A stretch of DNA of 64,000 nucleotides from G965207335 sp965207335. Lineage in GTDB: Bacteria; Pseudomonadota; Gammaproteobacteria; PS1; Pseudothioglobaceae. Positions 52,757-61,137 of the stretch are shown here, one piece after another (the stretch's first letter is position 1; the number at the start of each line of letters is the position of its first letter). The translations under genes were made by a program, and so were the position numbers. The notes beneath the pieces were generated by a model. That model did no database searches and was not told where the DNA came from. It saw only the letters and a program-made list of their open reading frames with translations. The DNA is taken from positions 496,001 through 560,000 of the forward strand of contig OZ242267.1 of assembly GCA_965207335.1 (NCBI GenBank). Reading direction: 5' to 3'.

Positions 52757-53059
52757 CTAATTTCCAAAAGTTGCTAGTCCAGGAATTCCTATACCAGCAG
52801 TTGCAAAAGCATTCTGTGTTGGTATTCCAACAGTTGCAATAGTTCCTACTCCAGGAATTCCAAAAGTTCCAGAAGGACTAACTACACCTGCTGCCGATAC
52901 TGATGAAACATCTAAAAGAGTATTTTTTGCAGGTAAAACAACATTAATTACATTTTTAGTGCTTTTAACAATCTTATAATTAACTCCTGTTGTTCCTAAA
53001 ACAGCATTAGGATTAGCTATTAGTTTAGCACGAAACTCTTTATTTTTTAAATCTATCAT
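52757..53059 (-). CDS. NHLP-leader RiPP-like precursor, copy 2 (Val59)
   Basis: Identical to copy 1 except for one base change (GCA to GTA) that makes residue 59 valine. If the leader is removed after AAG58, this is the first residue of the core. Leader, ribosome-binding site AAGGAG, upstream hairpin and downstream hairpin are the same. Copy 5 carries the same change. Confidence 0.82.
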   Translation of the reverse strand: MIDLKNKEFRAKLIANPNAVLGTTGVNYKIVKSTKNVINVVLPAKNTLLDVSSVSAAGVVSPSGTFGIPGVGTIATVGIPTQNAFATAGIGIPGLATFGN

Positions 53060-53200
53060 TTTATTTCTCCTTAACATTATCAAAAAAGGCTTATAAAAAT
53101 ATAAGCGGCTGGGTACATAATACCAATTAATAATTACAAGTAAAGTACTTTTATGTAAGCAAATATATAGTTTAACTGTTACACTATTGCTGGGTATATA

Positions 53201-53427
53201 AACTTATCCAAAAAGGCGGATATGAGCATATGATTAACAAACCTCATAATATTGTAGAAAAAGTGAGTAAGGATATTGATTTTAGTGACGGCGATATACT
53301 AATGACTGGCACCCATAAGGGTACTACTGCCTATCAAATTAATGATGTTTTTGAGGGTAGAATTTATAGTGGCGATGAGTTAATAATTAAAAGAAAGTGG
53401 ACGGTAAAACCTGCTCCTAATAGATAA
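53201..53427 (+). pseudogene. Truncated hydrolase 3' fragment, unit 3
   Basis: Same as the unit-2 fragment, including the P-to-H change. No initiation signals. Confidence 0.88.
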
Positions 53428-53496
53428 TTGTTTTTGTATTTAAAAAGACATTAAGACTTGCTCTTATAACAAGCAAGTCTTAAATTTACTAGTTTA

Positions 53497-53799
53497 CTAA
53501 TTTCCAAAAGTTGCTAGTCCAGGAATTCCTATACCAGCAGTTGCAAAAGCATTCTGTGTTGGTATTCCAACAGTTGCAATAGTTCCTACTCCAGGAATTC
53601 CAAAAGTTCCAGAAGGACTAACTGCACCTGCTGCCGATACTGATGAAACATCTAAAAGAGTATTTTTTGCAGGTAAAACAACATTAATTACATTTTTAGT
53701 GCTTTTAACAATCTTATAATTAACTCCTGTTGTTCCTAAAACAGCATTAGGATTAGCTATTAGTTTAGCACGAAACTCTTTATTTTTTAAATCTATCAT
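53497..53799 (-). CDS. NHLP-leader RiPP-like precursor, copy 3 (Ala59)
   Basis: Translation identical to copy 1 (Ala59). Carries its own AAGGAG ribosome-binding site, leader hairpin and possible promoter, so each unit can be expressed by itself. Confidence 0.82.
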   Translation of the reverse strand: MIDLKNKEFRAKLIANPNAVLGTTGVNYKIVKSTKNVINVVLPAKNTLLDVSSVSAAGAVSPSGTFGIPGVGTIATVGIPTQNAFATAGIGIPGLATFGN

Positions 53800-53940
53800 T
53801 TTATTTCTCCTTAACATTATCAAAAAAGGCTTATAAAAATATAAGCGGCTGGGTACATAATACCAATTAATAATTACAAGTAAAGTACTTTTATGTAAGC
53901 AAATATATAGTTTAACTGTTACACTATTGCTGGGTATATA

Positions 53941-54167
53941 AACTTATCCAAAAAGGCGGATATGAGCATATGATTAACAAACCTCATAATATTGTAGAAA
54001 AAGTGAGTAAGGATATTGATTTTAGTGACGGCGATATACTAATGACTGGCACCCATAAGGGTACTACTGCCTATCAAATTAATGATGTTTTTGAGGGTAG
54101 AATTTATAGTGGCGATGAGTTAATAATTAAAAGAAAGTGGACGGTAAAACCTGCTCCTAATAGATAA
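53941..54167 (+). pseudogene. Truncated hydrolase 3' fragment, unit 4
   Basis: Same as the other fragments (THKG variant). No initiation signals. Confidence 0.88.
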
Positions 54168-54236
54168 TTGTTTTTGTATTTAAAAAGACATTAAGACTTG
54201 CTCTTATAACAAGCAAGTCTTAAATTTACTAGTTTA

Positions 54237-54539
54237 CTAATTTCCAAAAGTTGCTAGTCCAGGAATTCCTATACCAGCAGTTGCAAAAGCATTCTGTGTT
54301 GGTATTCCAACAGTTGCAATAGTTCCTACTCCAGGAATTCCAAAAGTTCCAGAAGGACTAACTGCACCTGCTGCCGATACTGATGAAACATCTAAAAGAG
54401 TATTTTTTGCAGGTAAAACAACATTAATTACATTTTTAGTGCTTTTAACAATCTTATAATTAACTCCTGTTGTTCCTAAAACAGCATTAGGATTAGCTAT
54501 TAGTTTAGCACGAAACTCTTTATTTTTTAAATCTATCAT
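54237..54539 (-). CDS. NHLP-leader RiPP-like precursor, copy 4 (Ala59)
   Basis: Translation identical to copies 1, 3 and 6 (Ala59). In the proposed two-step history this is the first member of the second three-unit block. Confidence 0.82.
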   Translation of the reverse strand: MIDLKNKEFRAKLIANPNAVLGTTGVNYKIVKSTKNVINVVLPAKNTLLDVSSVSAAGAVSPSGTFGIPGVGTIATVGIPTQNAFATAGIGIPGLATFGN

Positions 54540-54680
54540 TTTATTTCTCCTTAACATTATCAAAAAAGGCTTATAAAAATATAAGCGGCTGGGTACATAA
54601 TACCAATTAATAATTACAAGTAAAGTACTTTTATGTAAGCAAATATATAGTTTAACTGTTACACTATTGCTGGGTATATA

Positions 54681-54907
54681 AACTTATCCAAAAAGGCGGA
54701 TATGAGCATATGATTAACAAACCTCATAATATTGTAGAAAAAGTGAGTAAGGATATTGATTTTAGTGACGGCGATATACTAATGACTGGCACCCATAAGG
54801 GTACTACTGCCTATCAAATTAATGATGTTTTTGAGGGTAGAATTTATAGTGGCGATGAGTTAATAATTAAAAGAAAGTGGACGGTAAAACCTGCTCCTAA
54901 TAGATAA
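54681..54907 (+). pseudogene. Truncated hydrolase 3' fragment, unit 5
   Basis: Same as the other fragments (THKG variant). No initiation signals. Confidence 0.88.
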
Positions 54908-54976
54908 TTGTTTTTGTATTTAAAAAGACATTAAGACTTGCTCTTATAACAAGCAAGTCTTAAATTTACTAGTTTA

Positions 54977-55279
54977 CTAATTTCCAAAAGTTGCTAGTCC
55001 AGGAATTCCTATACCAGCAGTTGCAAAAGCATTCTGTGTTGGTATTCCAACAGTTGCAATAGTTCCTACTCCAGGAATTCCAAAAGTTCCAGAAGGACTA
55101 ACTACACCTGCTGCCGATACTGATGAAACATCTAAAAGAGTATTTTTTGCAGGTAAAACAACATTAATTACATTTTTAGTGCTTTTAACAATCTTATAAT
55201 TAACTCCTGTTGTTCCTAAAACAGCATTAGGATTAGCTATTAGTTTAGCACGAAACTCTTTATTTTTTAAATCTATCAT
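54977..55279 (-). CDS. NHLP-leader RiPP-like precursor, copy 5 (Val59)
   Basis: Same Ala-to-Val change as copy 2, exactly three units (2220 bp) away, otherwise identical to the rest. Confidence 0.82.
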   Translation of the reverse strand: MIDLKNKEFRAKLIANPNAVLGTTGVNYKIVKSTKNVINVVLPAKNTLLDVSSVSAAGVVSPSGTFGIPGVGTIATVGIPTQNAFATAGIGIPGLATFGN

Positions 55280-55420
55280 TTTATTTCTCCTTAACATTAT
55301 CAAAAAAGGCTTATAAAAATATAAGCGGCTGGGTACATAATACCAATTAATAATTACAAGTAAAGTACTTTTATGTAAGCAAATATATAGTTTAACTGTT
55401 ACACTATTGCTGGGTATATA

Positions 55421-55647
55421 AACTTATCCAAAAAGGCGGATATGAGCATATGATTAACAAACCTCATAATATTGTAGAAAAAGTGAGTAAGGATATTGAT
55501 TTTAGTGACGGCGATATACTAATGACTGGCACCCATAAGGGTACTACTGCCTATCAAATTAATGATGTTTTTGAGGGTAGAATTTATAGTGGCGATGAGT
55601 TAATAATTAAAAGAAAGTGGACGGTAAAACCTGCTCCTAATAGATAA
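55421..55647 (+). pseudogene. Truncated hydrolase 3' fragment, unit 6
   Basis: Same as the other fragments (THKG variant). No initiation signals. Confidence 0.88.
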
Positions 55648-55716
55648 TTGTTTTTGTATTTAAAAAGACATTAAGACTTGCTCTTATAACAAGCAAGTCT
55701 TAAATTTACTAGTTTA

Positions 55717-56019
55717 CTAATTTCCAAAAGTTGCTAGTCCAGGAATTCCTATACCAGCAGTTGCAAAAGCATTCTGTGTTGGTATTCCAACAGTTGCAAT
55801 AGTTCCTACTCCAGGAATTCCAAAAGTTCCAGAAGGACTAACTGCACCTGCTGCCGATACTGATGAAACATCTAAAAGAGTATTTTTTGCAGGTAAAACA
55901 ACATTAATTACATTTTTAGTGCTTTTAACAATCTTATAATTAACTCCTGTTGTTCCTAAAACAGCATTAGGATTAGCTATTAGTTTAGCACGAAACTCTT
56001 TATTTTTTAAATCTATCAT
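55717..56019 (-). CDS. NHLP-leader RiPP-like precursor, copy 6 (Ala59)
   Basis: Outermost copy, identical in translation to copy 1. Its upstream flank leaves the array at about 56151 and continues as TTAGTAATTATTT, the presumed ancestral promoter flank, 13 bp before a miniature element. This flank shows what lay upstream of the single ancestral gene. Confidence 0.82.
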   Translation of the reverse strand: MIDLKNKEFRAKLIANPNAVLGTTGVNYKIVKSTKNVINVVLPAKNTLLDVSSVSAAGAVSPSGTFGIPGVGTIATVGIPTQNAFATAGIGIPGLATFGN

Positions 56020-56163
56020 TTTATTTCTCCTTAACATTATCAAAAAAGGCTTATAAAAATATAAGCGGCTGGGTACATAATACCAATTAATAATTACAAG
56101 TAAAGTACTTTTATGTAAGCAAATATATAGTTTAACTGTTACACTATTGCTTAGTAATTATTT

Positions 56164-56270
56164 GAGACCTTTGCATAAATAGGGATGATTAACAGAATTC
56201 TGATTTTTGCTTAATGCAAGTGAGTGAAAAGCGGGGTTCTGATGATTATTAATGTTTATGCAAAGGTCTC
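56164..56270. mobile_element. Miniature inverted-repeat element, short form (copy 8)
   Basis: 107 bp with perfect ends GAGACCTTTGCATAAA and TTTATGCAAAGGTCTC, flanked by TATTT on both sides (56159-56163 and 56271-56275). It separates the array from queH, and its last base forms part of the queH stop codon. Confidence 0.94.
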
Positions 56271-56953
56271 TATTTAAGGTTTTCAAGTTTTATGGCATTT
56301 TGATAAAATTTAGTACCTCTTTTTATCCTTGTTCTGCCCTGACTTAGCCTATAATTATTAGTATCTCTTAGACTATAAACGCAACCGCAATATTCTTGCT
56401 GGTAAAAATTTTCTAACTTTGATAGCTCTATCATTCTACTTGAACCACCTTTTTTACGCCAATTTATTGTCCAATATTCTAAGTTATCAAGTGATTTTGT
56501 TGCTCTTAATCCGCAAGAATTTATTTGCTCCATGTTCTTCCAGCGAGATATTCCTAATGTTGAGGATATTAAATTAAAACCATTATCTTTGGCATATTCT
56601 GCGGTTTTTTGAAATCTCATATCAAAACAAGTTGTACACCTTTTGCCCCTTTCAGGCTCTTTTTCTTGTCCTTTGGTTCGTAAATACCAATTATCGACAT
56701 CATAATCACCGTCAATAAATGCTATGTTTAATTTTTTTGCAAAGCGGATATTTTCTTGCTTTCTTAGTTTGTATTCGCCAATAGGATGAATATTAGGATT
56801 ATAAAAAAATATTGTCGTATCAATATTTGCAGCTACTAATGCCAACATAATATCACCAGCACAAGGAGCACAACAAGAATGTAGTAGTAATTTAGTATTT
56901 TTAGCTACGGGTAATTTAGGATATTTATAATTAGTTAAACTGTAATCAGTCAT
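56270..56953 (-). CDS. queH: Epoxyqueuosine reductase QueH
   Basis: Final step of queuosine synthesis in tRNA, reducing epoxyqueuosine with an Fe-S cluster. The 227-residue protein has the vicinal motif LLHSCCAPCAGD, FFYNPNIHPIGEY, GKRCTTCFDMRF and a later YCGCVYSLRD, the cysteine layout of QueH (non-homologous to QueG). The stop TAG borrows its G from the adjacent miniature element. It overlaps the upstream gene by 8 bp. Confidence 0.92.
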   Translation of the reverse strand: MTDYSLTNYKYPKLPVAKNTKLLLHSCCAPCAGDIMLALVAANIDTTIFFYNPNIHPIGEYKLRKQENIRFAKKLNIAFIDGDYDVDNWYLRTKGQEKEPERGKRCTTCFDMRFQKTAEYAKDNGFNLISSTLGISRWKNMEQINSCGLRATKSLDNLEYWTINWRKKGGSSRMIELSKLENFYQQEYCGCVYSLRDTNNYRLSQGRTRIKRGTKFYQNAIKLENLK

Positions 56954-57383
56954 AACTATCTATTTGTAATTTTACTTTTTGTAAGGTATTCCAAGCCTGT
57001 CTTTTTAGGCTAGTATCTTGCAAAATATCATAAGGATGAGGGCATAAAAAAACATTATCATTATTACATTTAATATCATCATCTAATAATATAATAACAT
57101 TTGCCTTATACGATGATGATATATTTTCACACTCATTATTATCTATGGCAATACATTTAAAATCATGGCTATTGATATTAATAGCAGATAGCATTTTAAG
57201 CAATAATTCTTTTTGCTTGTTATTCTTATGGCATTTATGGTTTATATTATTTTTGCCCTCTATTACTAAACATTCTATTGCTATTTGATTATTTACCTTA
57301 CTTATTGGCTCTAAAAATTCTCTTGCTAGCCATTTAGGTATTGCAAAATACCTTAGGTAAATGTCATTAGCAAAAATATTCAT
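56946..57383 (-). CDS. Unrecognised 145-residue protein in the queH message
   Basis: The N-terminus reads IYLRYFAIPKWLAREF and the C-terminus has CPHPYDILQDTSLKRQAW, a pattern loosely like the ends of small nucleic-acid proteins (family 4 uracil-DNA glycosylases or DNA polymerase III psi-like proteins). The similarity is too weak for a call. No membrane segments. It overlaps queH by 8 bp and its ATG directly abuts a minimal miniature element, which forms its 5' leader. Confidence 0.6.
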   Translation of the reverse strand: MNIFANDIYLRYFAIPKWLAREFLEPISKVNNQIAIECLVIEGKNNINHKCHKNNKQKELLLKMLSAININSHDFKCIAIDNNECENISSSYKANVIILLDDDIKCNNDNVFLCPHPYDILQDTSLKRQAWNTLQKVKLQIDSYD

Positions 57384-57384
57384 A

Positions 57385-57434
57385 AAGACCTTTGTATAAA
57401 TAGGGATGATTATTCATGTTCGTGCAAAGGTCTC
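57385..57434. mobile_element. Minimal miniature element (termini only)
   Basis: About 50 bp consisting almost only of the two inverted ends (AAGACCTTTGTATAAA and TTCGTGCAAAGGTCTC) with GGGATGATTATTCATG between. No target duplication is visible. It can fold into a hairpin between leuA and the 145-residue gene. Confidence 0.8.
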
Positions 57435-57439
57435 CCAAC

Positions 57440-58963
57440 TTATAATTGTGGACGCTTCTTTTTAACATTTAATAAAGCCCTATTAACAGCATTGATATAT
57501 GCCTTAGCAGAAGCTTTGACAATATCCACATCAGAGCCAGAGGCACTAATTAAATTACCATTATGCTCAATACGAACATTAACTATACCCAAAGAATCTG
57601 TACCACTAGTAACATTATTAACAGAATATAATTCTAGGTGGATTTTTAAGTCAATTAATTTATTAATAGCAGAAAAAGTAGCATCAACAGCACCGCCTGT
57701 TGTTGCACTAGAAGTTTTTTTGATATTGTTAATTTTTAAACCAATATTAGCAGTAGCGCCTTTATCATCAATAACAACATTTAAACTATCAAGTTTTATA
57801 ATATTACTATTATCAATATTACCCAGTACTAATAGTTGAATGTCTTCGTCAAAAATTTGGTGTTTTTTGTCAGCTAATTCTTTAAATTCTATAAATGATT
57901 TTTCAAATTTATCGGCACTAATTTTAATGTTTAAATCTTGTAATCTAGACTTAAAAGCATTGCGTCCAGAGTGTTTACCTAAAATTAATTTATTGGCATT
58001 CCAACCCACATCTTCAGCACGCATAATTTCATAAGTTTCACGGTGTTTTAATACTCCATCTTGATGAATGCCTGACTCGTGTGCAAAGGCATTAGCACCT
58101 ACAATTGGTTTATTAGGCTGAACTGCAAAACCTGTAATTGCTGATACTATTTTTGATGCTGTTAAAATCTGCTTAGTATCAATATCAATACTACACGGAT
58201 AAAAATCAGCTCTAGTTTTAATCGCCATAGCTATTTCTTCTAGTGCTGCATTACCTGCTCTTTCGCCTAAGCCGTTTATTGTGCATTCAACTTGCCTAGC
58301 ACCAGCTAACACAGCAGATAGTGAGTTTGCTACTGCAAGTCCTAAATCATTGTGGCAATGACTAGAAAAAATAGCTTTATCAGAATTTGGCACTCTGGTA
58401 ATTAACTCTGCCATTCTACTACCAAACTCACTAGGTGTGCTATAACCAACAGTATCAGGTATATTAATAGTAGTAGCACCAGCGTTAATAGTACTTTCAA
58501 TAATTCTACACAAAAAATCAATATCAGACCTGCCTGCATCTTCTGGGGAAAATTCTACATCATCACATAAATTTCTTGCTCTAGAAACAGCTCTAATAGC
58601 TTGTGCTAATACCTCATCCTTAGTCATTTGTAGTTTTTTTTGCATATGAATTTCTGAGGTAGCAATAAAAGTGTGTATTCTTGCTGCATTAGCACCCTTT
58701 AATGCCTCTGCCGCTCTATCTATGTCTTTATCTAAGGCACGAGCTAAGGAACATACTCTACTATCTTTTATAGTTCTGGCAACTTTTTGCACAGCATTAA
58801 AATCTCCAACTGATGCAAAAGCAAAGCCAGCCTCTATAATATCAACACGCATTTTTTCTAATGCCAGTGCAATACGAACTTTCTCACTTTGAGTCATTGA
58901 TGCCCCTGGACTTTGCTCACCGTCTCTTAGGGTAGTATCAAAAATAATTAGTTTATTTTTCAT
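57440..58963 (-). CDS. leuA: 2-isopropylmalate synthase
   Basis: First committed step of leucine synthesis. The catalytic TIM barrel starts IFDTTLRDGEQSPGASM; SSHCHNDLGLAVANSL carries metal-binding histidines, and NGLGERAGNAALEEI is typical. The C-terminal LeuA dimer domain (about 390-507) should confer leucine feedback inhibition. Length 507 is normal for the LeuA1 type. Promoter presumably lies in the 464-bp gap upstream; no leader peptide or attenuator was recognised. Confidence 0.95.
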   Translation of the reverse strand: MKNKLIIFDTTLRDGEQSPGASMTQSEKVRIALALEKMRVDIIEAGFAFASVGDFNAVQKVARTIKDSRVCSLARALDKDIDRAAEALKGANAARIHTFIATSEIHMQKKLQMTKDEVLAQAIRAVSRARNLCDDVEFSPEDAGRSDIDFLCRIIESTINAGATTINIPDTVGYSTPSEFGSRMAELITRVPNSDKAIFSSHCHNDLGLAVANSLSAVLAGARQVECTINGLGERAGNAALEEIAMAIKTRADFYPCSIDIDTKQILTASKIVSAITGFAVQPNKPIVGANAFAHESGIHQDGVLKHRETYEIMRAEDVGWNANKLILGKHSGRNAFKSRLQDLNIKISADKFEKSFIEFKELADKKHQIFDEDIQLLVLGNIDNSNIIKLDSLNVVIDDKGATANIGLKINNIKKTSSATTGGAVDATFSAINKLIDLKIHLELYSVNNVTSGTDSLGIVNVRIEHNGNLISASGSDVDIVKASAKAYINAVNRALLNVKKKRPQL

Positions 58964-59427
58964 TGTTGTAAAAAAATATAATAAAAATGGAATATAACAA
59001 AAATTTGTTAAATTATAGAAAACTACAAATAACTACATAATCGCCAGAAAACAGATATTGTTTTATAGATAAAATTTTGTTGGCTGTATTTATTCATAAA
59101 GTTTTTTTACCATAAATTTAGATTTTATCCCTTTTCAAACCCCTAACAATTATCATATAATGCAGGTATAAGTTATATTATAAAACAAATTTTAATAATA
59201 AATACATATTTTTAATTAAATATTACACGCCTAGGTAACTGCATAAGAATAGCAAAGATAAAAAAGTAACTTTTATACTAAGGCTTAACAAGTTTTTTAT
59301 ACACTAAAAGGATTAAGTAATTGTTATGTAGCAGTCTTATAATTATGACAAAAACTGCTATCAAGCATATTATAACAACTGATATAATATGCAATTAAAA
59401 TAATTTTGCCATATTCACAACCTTTTT
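58964..59427. promoter_or_regulatory. Divergent intergenic region, 464 bp
   Basis: Lies between leuA (minus) and ppa (plus). It is AT-rich with no open frame of interest, no tRNA and no clear repeat. Several TATAAT-like tracts occur, but none can be singled out as a promoter. Confidence 0.35.
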
Positions 59428-59961
59428 ATGATTAATAAAACTATAACTGCTGGTGATAATTTACCAGATGAAATAAATGTAATTATTGAAATTCCAGCTA
59501 AAAGCTCACCTATAAAATATGAGTTAGATAAAAATACTGGAGTTATGTTTGTTGATAGATTTATCTCAACCCCTATGTTTTATCCCTGTGATTATGGATT
59601 TGTACCACATACCTTATCAGATGACGGTGACCCTGTTGATGTTTTGGTAATTGCACCATATACATTAATGTTAGGTTGTGTAATTAAATGTCGCCCTGTT
59701 GGTATGTTGCAAATGAGAGATGAGCAAGGCATAGATGCAAAAATTATTGCCGTTCCTGTTGATAAACTCACCAAAGAGTATAGCCATATTAAAGATATAG
59801 CACAAGTAAGCGAACTACTAAAAAGTCAAATTGAGCATTTTTTTGCTAATTATAAAAATTTAGAATCTGGCAAATGGGTAGAAATTGACAAATGGTATGG
59901 AGCAAAAGAAGCAAAACAAGAAATAATTAATTCATTTAATAATGCTAATAATACTAAGTAG
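59428..59961 (+). CDS. ppa: Inorganic pyrophosphatase
   Basis: Soluble family I pyrophosphatase that pulls biosynthetic reactions forward. Residues include EIPAKSSPIKYELDK, DYGFVPHTLSDDGDPVDVL with the metal-binding aspartates, and DEQGIDAKIIAVP. The 177-residue length equals that of the E. coli enzyme. rsmD follows after 17 bp. Confidence 0.96.
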   Translation: MINKTITAGDNLPDEINVIIEIPAKSSPIKYELDKNTGVMFVDRFISTPMFYPCDYGFVPHTLSDDGDPVDVLVIAPYTLMLGCVIKCRPVGMLQMRDEQGIDAKIIAVPVDKLTKEYSHIKDIAQVSELLKSQIEHFFANYKNLESGKWVEIDKWYGAKEAKQEIINSFNNANNTK

Positions 59962-59978
59962 TCTAACTTAAATAACTA

Positions 59979-60542
59979 TTGCAAAAACTAAGCTCAATTA
60001 AAATAATAGGCGGGAAATGGGGTAATAGCAAAATTAATTTTATAAACACAAAAGACTTGCGACCTACTCCAAACCGTATTAGAGAAACACTATTTAATTG
60101 GCTACAATTTGATATTGTTGGTAGTACTGTGCTAGATTTATTTGCAGGTAGTGGCTCTCTGGCATTTGAAGCATTATCAAGAGGTGCATCTTCTGCAACA
60201 CTAGTAGAGGCAAATAATACTGTTTATAAGCAATTACAAAAACAATTACTTAGTTTTGATAATAAGCCTGAAATAAATATAATTAACCAAGATTTTGATA
60301 ATTACATAAATAATAATAGCAATAAAAATTTTGACTGTATATTTTTAGACCCGCCTTTTAATAATTACAATAACCAAGACATTATAACTAAACTATTAGC
60401 AAAAAATATTGCGATTACAGGTAGTAAAATATATATAGAAGATAATAGCAATTTGGTATTTAATAATTTAAGCAAAGAGTTGCAATTATTAAAACAAAAA
60501 AAATCGTCTAATGTTTATTATGGCTTAATTAGAGTAAAATAA
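59979..60542 (+). CDS. rsmD: 16S rRNA m2G966 methyltransferase RsmD
   Basis: 187 residues with the N-terminal IIGGKWGNSKI and RPTPNRIRETLFNWL, SAM motif VLDLFAGSGSLAFEALSRGA and catalytic FLDPPFNN. It methylates G966 of 16S rRNA. The start is a TTG at 59979; the next in-frame ATG would cut into conserved sequence. rsmD-coaD adjacency is widely conserved and supports the call. Confidence 0.92.
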   Translation: MQKLSSIKIIGGKWGNSKINFINTKDLRPTPNRIRETLFNWLQFDIVGSTVLDLFAGSGSLAFEALSRGASSATLVEANNTVYKQLQKQLLSFDNKPEINIINQDFDNYINNNSNKNFDCIFLDPPFNNYNNQDIITKLLAKNIAITGSKIYIEDNSNLVFNNLSKELQLLKQKKSSNVYYGLIRVK

Positions 60543-60642
60543 ACTCATATACTAAGTGTGTAATAAGATAAATTTATTCAATTTTAATCTATGCAGACAA
60601 GTAAATTTTTAAAATTAATAAGCAAGTTTTTATGTATAAATA

Positions 60643-61137
60643 ATGAAAAAAAATAACGGAAAAAATATTATAGCAATTTACCCCGGCTCTTTTGACCCAT
60701 TAACTAACGGTCATTTAGATATAATAACCAGAGCTAGTTCTTTGTTTGACAAAGTTATTGTAGCTATTGCTGATAATAGTAATAAGAGTTTTTTTATACC
60801 AATAGCAAAAAGAGTTAGTTTAACAAAACAAGTAATAACAAAATTTGATAATGTTGTTGTGAAATCCTTTGACAATTTATTAATTAAATTTGCTAATAGT
60901 CAAAATGCACGCATAATAATTAGAGGATTAAGAGCGGTATCTGATTTTGAATACGAATTTAGATTATCAGGTATGAACAGAAACCTAGACAATAATATTG
61001 AAACATTATTTATGACACCATCAGAAGAATATAGTAATATATCATCTAGTTTAATTAAAGAAATTATTATGCTACAAGGCGATGTAAAAAAGTTTATTCC
61101 TAGCAATATTAATGACTATATGCTAAAAAACATATGA
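60643..61137 (+). CDS. coaD: Phosphopantetheine adenylyltransferase
   Basis: Makes dephospho-CoA from phosphopantetheine and ATP. The nucleotidyltransferase signature YPGSFDPLTNGHLDI (TxGH) and IIRGLRAVSDFEYEF, with EEYSNISSSLIKEI near the end, are diagnostic. The 164-residue length is standard. Together with panB and panC it belongs to the pantothenate/CoA route. The gspC ATG overlaps its stop by 4 bp. Confidence 0.96.
   Translation: MKKNNGKNIIAIYPGSFDPLTNGHLDIITRASSLFDKVIVAIADNSNKSFFIPIAKRVSLTKQVITKFDNVVVKSFDNLLIKFANSQNARIIIRGLRAVSDFEYEFRLSGMNRNLDNNIETLFMTPSEEYSNISSSLIKEIIMLQGDVKKFIPSNINDYMLKNI

Larger units (their letters stand above)
51718..56151. repeat. Six-unit 740-bp tandem array
   Basis: Corresponding points recur every 740 bp (for example the ATG at 51750, 52490, 53230, 53970, 54710, 55450). 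Each unit holds the 3' end of the hydrolase gene on the plus strand, a bidirectional hairpin, and one convergent NHLP-type gene with its leader on the minus strand. Units joined by TGCTGGGTATATAAAC share a 6-base filler (GGGTAT) not present at either outer edge. Unit 1 retains the full hydrolase; unit 6 runs into the original right flank at about 56151. Confidence 0.95.

Noticed and set aside
52461..55647. Five 65-residue plus-strand frames in the array as possible genes
   Set aside because: They are 3' fragments of the hydrolase gene without ribosome-binding sites, all with the same mutation in TGTPKG.
52017..56019. Naming the precursors as polytheonamide-type peptides
   Set aside because: Leader type and composition are similar, but the core contains prolines and no maturase was found, so a product class cannot be assigned.
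51718..56151. CRISPR array
   Set aside because: The unit is 740 bp with genes inside and there are no spacers; it is a tandem gene amplification.
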